NCBI GenBank assembly: GCA_026120035.1
Contig: JALRME010000007.1
Coordinates: 248,001 to 312,000, forward strand
Length of the DNA: 64,000 bases
From: Coleophoma eucalyptorum
Lineage: Eukaryota; Ascomycota; Leotiomycetes; Helotiales; Dermateaceae
Direction of reading: 5' to 3'
Numbering within the stretch: the first letter of the stretch is position 1; the number at the start of each line of letters is the position of its first letter. Positions 58,552-64,000 of the stretch are shown here, in pieces. The notes beneath the pieces are model-generated. The model worked only from the letters and a program-made list of their open reading frames with translations. It was not told the origin of the DNA and did no database searches. Made by a program: the position numbers and the translations under genes.

Positions 58552-59350
58552 TCACAACGGGACTAACACCAGACCTTCTTCTCCCCTCTGGCTTCTCCAG
58601 AAGTTAGTCGCATGAATCATCCCATCATCCATCAAAAACCACCATTTCCTCGCGAACTCTGGCGTAATTTCCCACCCCATAGGATCCCACGGGGTGGAGC
58701 CCCAGACTTTCAACATCGCCATATCCGAGACGAATTCTATTTCATTAATCACTTTGAGCGAGCCCAGCATTCGATCTCGCAACGAAGACCATGGCAGCAT
58801 GTCAATATATGGTTTATGCGGCACCAACTGCTGCTGTAAAGTTGGTGCAAGTGGTGGCGGTAAAGTGCCTGGAAGTGCCTGAATATTGAAGCCGCTGTCT
58901 TGGGCGCATGCCAGTTCGAGCATATCCGCAATGCAGGTGAATGCTGAAAAGACTGCCATGTTAGGCATAAAGATGAAGTGACTATCAACTTTGGGATCCG
59001 GAGAGGTTTGTATTTGAAAGGTGGCTGGGGTGGCACGGCTGGAATTGCTTATATCAACCAACGCAGTAGCAGAAGCCTGACATCCAGAACTTGATTCAGC
59101 CACAGCGGTCTCTGACGGACTTCCCTCTATTTGACGAGAAGGATGTGTGAGAACGTTCTTCTGCTTGCTGGCTATTTTTGAACCTGGTGTTATTAGTCAG
59201 TAAATTTTGCATCGTAGATACTCGACCAAGCGTCGTACGTCTTGCCCGCTGTGAGAGCCTATTCTGAACGCGCTTCCGCTCCGAAGGGTCTTTAATGCTG
59301 GTCCAATCTTCTTCTGAGGATCTCAGATACGGCTTCCACGTTGAGTTCAT
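58552..59350 (-). CDS. bZIP-like transcription factor with DUF3425-type C-terminus
   Basis: Exons are 59350-59239 and 59183-58552 (55-nt intron, GTACGA...ACCAG), giving 247 aa. Residues 15-40 form a bZIP basic region ([20 protein letters not shown] followed by RARRSK). No regular leucine heptads follow, as is usual for fungal DUF3425 bZIP proteins. The C-terminal half carries the DUF3425 pattern ([20 protein letters not shown], then [20 protein letters not shown] and [10 protein letters not shown]). The position next to an SDR suggests a local or pathway regulator, which is inference. The intron falls inside the basic region, so retention would truncate the DNA-binding domain; the unspliced frame ends after 84 codons. 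Confidence 0.88.
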
Positions 59351-59472
59351 AGCGAATATCGAGGGTGACGCAGCAGAATTCTGGCTTAGACGGCTGTAGT
59401 ACTGCCGTTTGTCTGTCCATGGTCATGATATGTCGTCCCTCAAGCGCTAACCGAATAAAGTTAAGCGTTGTC

Positions 59473-59511
59473 ACCTTTCTGACCTTTCTGACATTTCTGA
59501 CATTTCTGACC
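59473..59511. repeat. Nonamer tandem repeat ACMTTTCTG
   Basis: Four copies: ACCTTTCTG twice, then ACATTTCTG twice. They lie about 125 bp upstream of the bZIP-type gene start. Confidence 0.85.
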
Positions 59512-61626
59512 AGCGTGCCGTCACCACACACCAAAGGCGACGCAAGTGTTGGTAAATACTTATCTTAGGTGAAATCCTCTACAGTATCATGCGGCCAAAA
59601 TCTGTTCGGATTTTGGATTGGCATCAATTCATTTACTAACTGTCTCGATGATTTTATATAGGTTTGCCTTGACTACTTTCTTCCACAGAGGCTTTCCTAT
59701 TATCTGGCGGCGCATAGCAATAACAGAGGCTTGCTAAATATACGATTATTTGTTATTCCAAACTTGTATCTATAAATACCTAAATTTACCTCGCATTTTC
59801 AAGCTTCTGGTGCCTTTCAAGGAACACTTCAAGTTTAGAGCGCCATCACCAGCGTCTGGACCTTGAGGAATACTTGCGAAGCACGTTCGACCCTATAGCG
59901 CGTTTTGCGATCAGCAACTCGCTTCTGTTCCTTGCTACCGTCGCCATACTATAATGAAGACAAGAGGTTGTGAAGCATAGGGGAGTTGGCGTAATGGGAA
60001 CGACGAAGAGAGAAGGTTGCTGCTCTACTTGCGTTAAGATATCTTGCTTCCCTAGCCCACCATACACTCGCGGCATACTGGCTTGCGCCTTCAACATAAC
60101 ATTTCAGTCATGTCAGGTTGTATGGTAAGTCTGGGGTTTGGACTTCCACGCCCTATATTTAACGCCTACCTCAAGATACAAAACCTCGGAACAGTGGAAT
60201 CTTTGATTGCCTCCTGACGGTTTAATTATGCTTTCCCCCCATGATACTTATTACTCCGTGAAATAACACTCCCAGATGAGGCATTTGCTTTCCAGTAAAC
60301 AAGCTAGCGAGAATGTGACTTGCTGAAGTGATTTCCGCATGTTACCAGGCACATTCCGGTGCTCACACTTGCCTTGTAGCTTGAGCACATCTCGAGATCC
60401 GGTGACCTCACGAGCGCCAACTCCACAATAGACATCTCGTGGGAGGTATCTTAGTTGAGGAGGCATCTAGTACTGCGAATTATAGCCAATTACCTTGCGC
60501 AATCTCGACAGGGGATATACAAAAGCAGCTGGCCGGAGACCATCCGAGGCAGAAACCTGGAGCCATAGAACTCAGTCACTTACTCAGTCAACTAGCCGCT
60601 TGGGATATCCGCACTTCAGAGTCCTAATGATACGGAACTTCCACCCTAAGACATGCTGTAAAGCACGAGGATAATATGAAAGAAAACAATAAAAAAACCA
60701 AGCTCTAGTTGATAACGGTGAAAGTCAATCTGCACTTGCGGGGAAGTTTGAGGTCACATGACACCAATCATGTGAACCAAAGACTGGGGTCCAAGGTTCT
60801 AGATATGCAACAAGCCTTGGTATGGTGCTTATTTAAGTACTAGAGAAAACCAAGATATCGGCCAAGAAAACAAGCATCCAGTCCGTTGAGGCTCTTGTGC
60901 AATTAGCACAAGTCTCGTCGCCATGGCATTGGTTTGGCATGGAAAATGCCGTTCGATGCCTGGCGCAGAATGGACCTTGCCGAATTTTTGGAACGCTACT
61001 GCTCTGTAAGTTGGATACTTGCCGATCCGTTTGAACTGATGGTAGAAGGCTCAGAAACTATGAGATTAGGAGACTCTCCTGAGAAAAAAACTCAATTGGG
61101 AAATGACTTGGCCGACCTGCTAGCGGCCAAAGTCAAGAGATATACGAAAAAATGCCGGATGCGACTTCTTTATGGAGCCTCCAGTAGTTGCAGTATAGGA
61201 TCAAATACCCAACCCATCTGGAGACTCCAACATCGGCGAAATGCATGGTTTGATGATGAGTGGGTCATTATTATTACCCCATTCTAAGGCCTTTAGCTTC
61301 TCCGTTGGAAAACGTTCGATGTGAGTCGAACGACATTCTTCAAAAGGATGCGATGCCATGTCTTTTCTCAAACGATCTGTTCGCCGAAAAGTGGGCGTGC
61401 TGCGTAACAATGGTTGAAGGATATTGCCAAGATGCTCTGAGGGAGTAAGAGATGTATAACAAGGCACATCTGGAATCCGGTATCTATCTGAGCGGTGACG
61501 GGGCAAGAGAAAGGCAGGGAAAAGTCTTAAGCGCGGATTCCTTGTGGTCAGGAGACATTGTACCAGGCTCCATAAAAACAATGGAGTATGCTGAGAGTCT
61601 CCGCACTGGGCAGCTTTGTCTCCGGA

Positions 61627-61658
61627 AATACTCCAATACTCCAATACTCCAATACTCC
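61627..61658. repeat. Octamer tandem repeat AATACTCC
   Basis: Four perfect head-to-tail copies of AATACTCC in the intergenic region, likely length-polymorphic. Confidence 0.9.
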
Positions 61659-63173
61659 AATGTCCTTCTCCAAAGATCCTAGAATCGTGGCCAGGAATCC
61701 AGAATTTGCACGGCCAAAACTCGGTGGTTCTTTTATGTACAGTGCAGCTACAGCGTGGAAAAGCCTCCACTCTGACGCTTAAACGCGCTATCACGCACGA
61801 GAACGGTGCCGCGGTGGGACGGACCAGCAGATGGACCAACGAAGGAATGATTGTGGAATGTAAGAAGACTTGGACCGCGAAAACCAAAACAGGGACGTGC
61901 GAGACGTGAATGGGTAAGAGGGAGAGAGAGTGTGGGAGGAAAGTATAAGAAGATCCATCGTATCGTAAGCTAGGATTGCCGATGACGTCGTTGTTGAAAC
62001 AGTGGATTAGTTAACGAGACATCACGGATGTCCCGTCGCTACTCGAAAGCGGAACTGGCCTAGTAGCTGGGGAAGGACAGAGGATTGGTGGCGGGGGGTG
62101 GTGGCGGTGGTCTGTACCGTGTCATATGTATGTAAGTTGTATGTCAAGCCGGTCCCTCAACCACGCAACGGTCGGGTGCTTTTCCTGTGCGAATAAAATG
62201 TGTCTCTCCTCAAGGGCGCAAGCGCATGTTCCAACCCACTTCCCTTACATCCCCATAGCTATAGCGAGGAGGATAAGAATAAGGTGGAGGGGCCGACCAA
62301 TATAGTTGTACCTAAACTTACCTAAACAAATAAACACCCACACATGCTCCAACTTACATACCACGATACAACTCCGGATAAAAGAGCCACGGCTTACTGA
62401 TTGTGGCGGGCGGCGGGCGGCTGACACCGTCGGTCTTGGCCAAAAAGCTTTGCGCTACGTCGAGTAGCCGCAACGACGACATCATCGCCGCGCTGGGGAC
62501 CATCCATGGTAGAATAGTGGAAACTTGTTCAAATTACCGCCGACCAAAGCCGCTTGGATCGACTTCAGACGTTGTCAGACAGACGGCACTACCAGCCAGA
62601 AACCAAGTACAATGGCACTACTGCCACCACTGGCACCACTGCTCCAGCGGCGGTAGGGGCCCCGGACACGATGTGACGTATCTTCCAGTTCCACACTGGG
62701 GAAGAAAATGCTGTACCCACTCCTTCTCTCCGGTTCTTGCTGCTGGAACGAGGATGGGAATGCATCAGCCAGCCCATTGTCGCTGCTGCTGCTGCGTGCG
62801 GTGTCGTGCGATGCTCTCTTACCTACAATTAATTATCTTCTGTCACACGATCGGATCGAAGTCTATGTCCGCAATGCCCCGGTGCGATCCCGTCATCGCT
62901 GACTACTGCGCTTGCATCTGTCGCGTCCTGTCCTGGATGGGCAGTAGTGGCTCGATGGATCTCGTAAAGTTGCCCATCGCTCTTGAGAGCACGCCGGTCT
63001 TTTTTCCTCTAACTGCATCTTAGTATATTATGCCAGCTCCCCCCCCTCCCATCTTTGTTTCCTCTTTCTTACTCAGTCGCTTTCCCCGCCAAAATCTGCA
63101 GCATTCTTTGCGCTCTTGAAGACCTCGCTTCACTTTTGCATCTTCATTCCTCCTTATCTATCTCGTTGTCGCC

Positions 63174-64000
63174 ATGGCTACCGTGCCGGGTGCTGGCAAC
63201 CATGCCGACCAGTCCCAAGAGAAACCTCAACACATTGAGACGGGCAATTCTTCCCAGACCAAGCTGGAGAGTGCTGAGGATGAACACACCGAGACCGTGG
63301 CCCCGAAGCACGCGAAGCATGCCCAGTTCGATCCCCATGCGCTAGCCAGTAAACTCGAAAAAGAAGAGAGACATGAGCTCACCGAAGACGAATGTTATGA
63401 TGAACTCGGCTTCAAATTTCCCACTTGGAAGAAGTGGACCATCTTGTCGGTTATCTTCATTGTCCAGGTCTCGATGAACTTCAACACTTCCTTATACTCG
63501 AACGCGCTCACCGGCATCTCCGAAGAATTCCATGTCAGCGCCCAAGCTGCGCGATGTGGTGCCATGATCTTCTTGGTCCTTTATGCTTTCGGCTGCGAGC
63601 TCTGGGCGCCATGGTCCGAAGAGCTGGGTCGCAAGCCTGTCTTGCAGGCATCCCTCTTCTTAGTTAATATCTTCCAACTCCCGGTCGCGCTCGCCAAGAA
63701 CTTTGGCACTGTTATGGCTGGCCGTGCTTTGGGTGGTATTTCTTCTGCCGGTGGCTCTGTCACCTTGGGTATGATTGCTGACATGTGGGAATCCGATGAG
63801 CAGCAATACGCTGTTGCCTTTGTTGTATTCTCTTCCGTCGGCGGCTCCGTGTTGGGCCCTGTCGTCGGTGGATTTGTTGAAGCTTTCTTGCCCTGGAGAT
63901 GGTGCATCTGGATTCAATTGATCTTTGGAGGCTTCGTTCAATTGCTTCATTTGTTCTTGGTTCCAGAAACCCGAACCACCGTTCTGATGGACCGAATTGC
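63174..64000 (+). CDS. DHA1-type MFS transporter (polyamine/drug), 3' end outside window
   Basis: An ATG in a good context (GCCATGG) opens a frame that stays open to the window edge (275 codons). The hydrophilic, acidic N-terminus (about 90 aa) is followed by FPTWKKWTILSVIFIVQVSM, NFNTSLYSNALTGI, a helix-2 region, and the loop PWSEELGRKPVLQ, the DHA1 G-x-L-G-R-K signature region. GRALGGISSAGGSVTLGMIA, DMW and GPVVGGF follow, and LVPETR closes the first half, with about six helices present. This is the fungal proton antiporter branch that includes Tpo/Flr1-like polyamine and multidrug exporters. It sits in the plasma membrane. No intron is seen in the visible part. Confidence 0.95.
   Translation, partial: MATVPGAGNHADQSQEKPQHIETGNSSQTKLESAEDEHTETVAPKHAKHAQFDPHALASKLEKEERHELTEDECYDELGFKFPTWKKWTILSVIFIVQVSMNFNTSLYSNALTGISEEFHVSAQAARCGAMIFLVLYAFGCELWAPWSEELGRKPVLQASLFLVNIFQLPVALAKNFGTVMAGRALGGISSAGGSVTLGMIADMWESDEQQYAVAFVVFSSVGGSVLGPVVGGFVEAFLPWRWCIWIQLIFGGFVQLLHLFLVPETRTTVLMDRI

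Larger units (their letters stand above)
59351..63173. other. Long intergenic region and MFS promoter
   Basis: 3.8 kb without a supportable gene. It holds two short tandem arrays (59473-59511 and 61627-61658). The 228-codon minus frame (61887-61201) is rich in His, Arg, Cys and Pro and includes the tandem repeat. The 206-codon plus frame (62403-63023) is Cys/His-rich; both look like chance frames. C/T-rich DNA at about 63035-63070 precedes the MFS start and resembles a fungal promoter CT tract. Confidence 0.5.

Noticed and set aside
61201..61887. 228-codon minus-strand frame
   Set aside because: Rich in His/Arg/Cys/Pro, contains the AATACTCC repeat, no recognisable motif and no clear promoter.
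62403..63023. 206-codon plus-strand frame before the MFS gene
   Set aside because: Cys/His-rich chance frame in GC-rich promoter DNA; it runs into the presumed leader of the transporter gene.
1..64000. CRISPR array, bacterial operons or riboswitches
   Set aside because: The window is eukaryotic (spliced genes, fungal promoters), and the tandem repeats present are too short and unspaced for CRISPR.

Overview
The window comes from a filamentous ascomycete (Pezizomycotina). The class is probably Leotiomycetes, but that is only an impression. The evidence is short GT-AG introns (about 48-75 nt, often with a CTAAC/CTAAT-like branch site), secreted pectinases with Kex2-type propeptides, Dal5-type and DHA1 MFS carriers, a 2EXR protein, a bZIP/DUF3425-type factor and a Medusa-type developmental regulator. 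I built the gene models by hand: each exon chain was checked for splice sites, phase and total length. About 17 loci in 64 kb is gene-poor.

Layout. 1-3909 (-): 3'-truncated gene for a very long, disordered, Ser/Pro-rich protein. 5840-7071 (+): epoxide-hydrolase-like alpha/beta hydrolase. 7274-11347: a divergent pectin pair, GH28 polygalacturonase-type (-) and CE8 pectin methylesterase (+). 11685-25100: five consecutive minus-strand genes, namely P450, O-methyltransferase, a second SAM methyltransferase, 2OG-Fe(II) oxygenase and MFS carrier. This resembles the tailoring and export part of a specialised-metabolite locus, but no PKS, NRPS, terpene synthase or other backbone gene is visible. 27621-29850 (+): SulP/SLC26 anion transporter with a STAS domain.

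29.9-46.9 kb: about 17 kb with no intact gene. It holds a 21-23 bp minisatellite and a small secreted Cys-containing protein gene whose start codon is followed directly by a stop (pseudogene). From about 40 kb it becomes a long pyrimidine-rich stretch leading into the next gene. 46917-49615 (+): Medusa (MedA/REN1/ACR1/acon-3-like) regulator, with a possible alternative first exon 3.1 kb upstream and two introns that are multiples of three without stops.

52066-52752 (-): 2EXR-domain protein. 55079-56523 (+): secreted phosphoesterase of the phospholipase C family. 57319-59350 (-): SDR oxidoreductase and bZIP/DUF3425-type factor next to each other. 63174-64000 (+): start of a DHA1-type MFS transporter running off the window.

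The strongest leads are the core-less five-gene tailoring block, the shared promoter of the pectin pair, the CpA-to-TpA-type nonsense at codon 2 of the secreted-protein relic, and the unusual splicing architecture of the Medusa gene.
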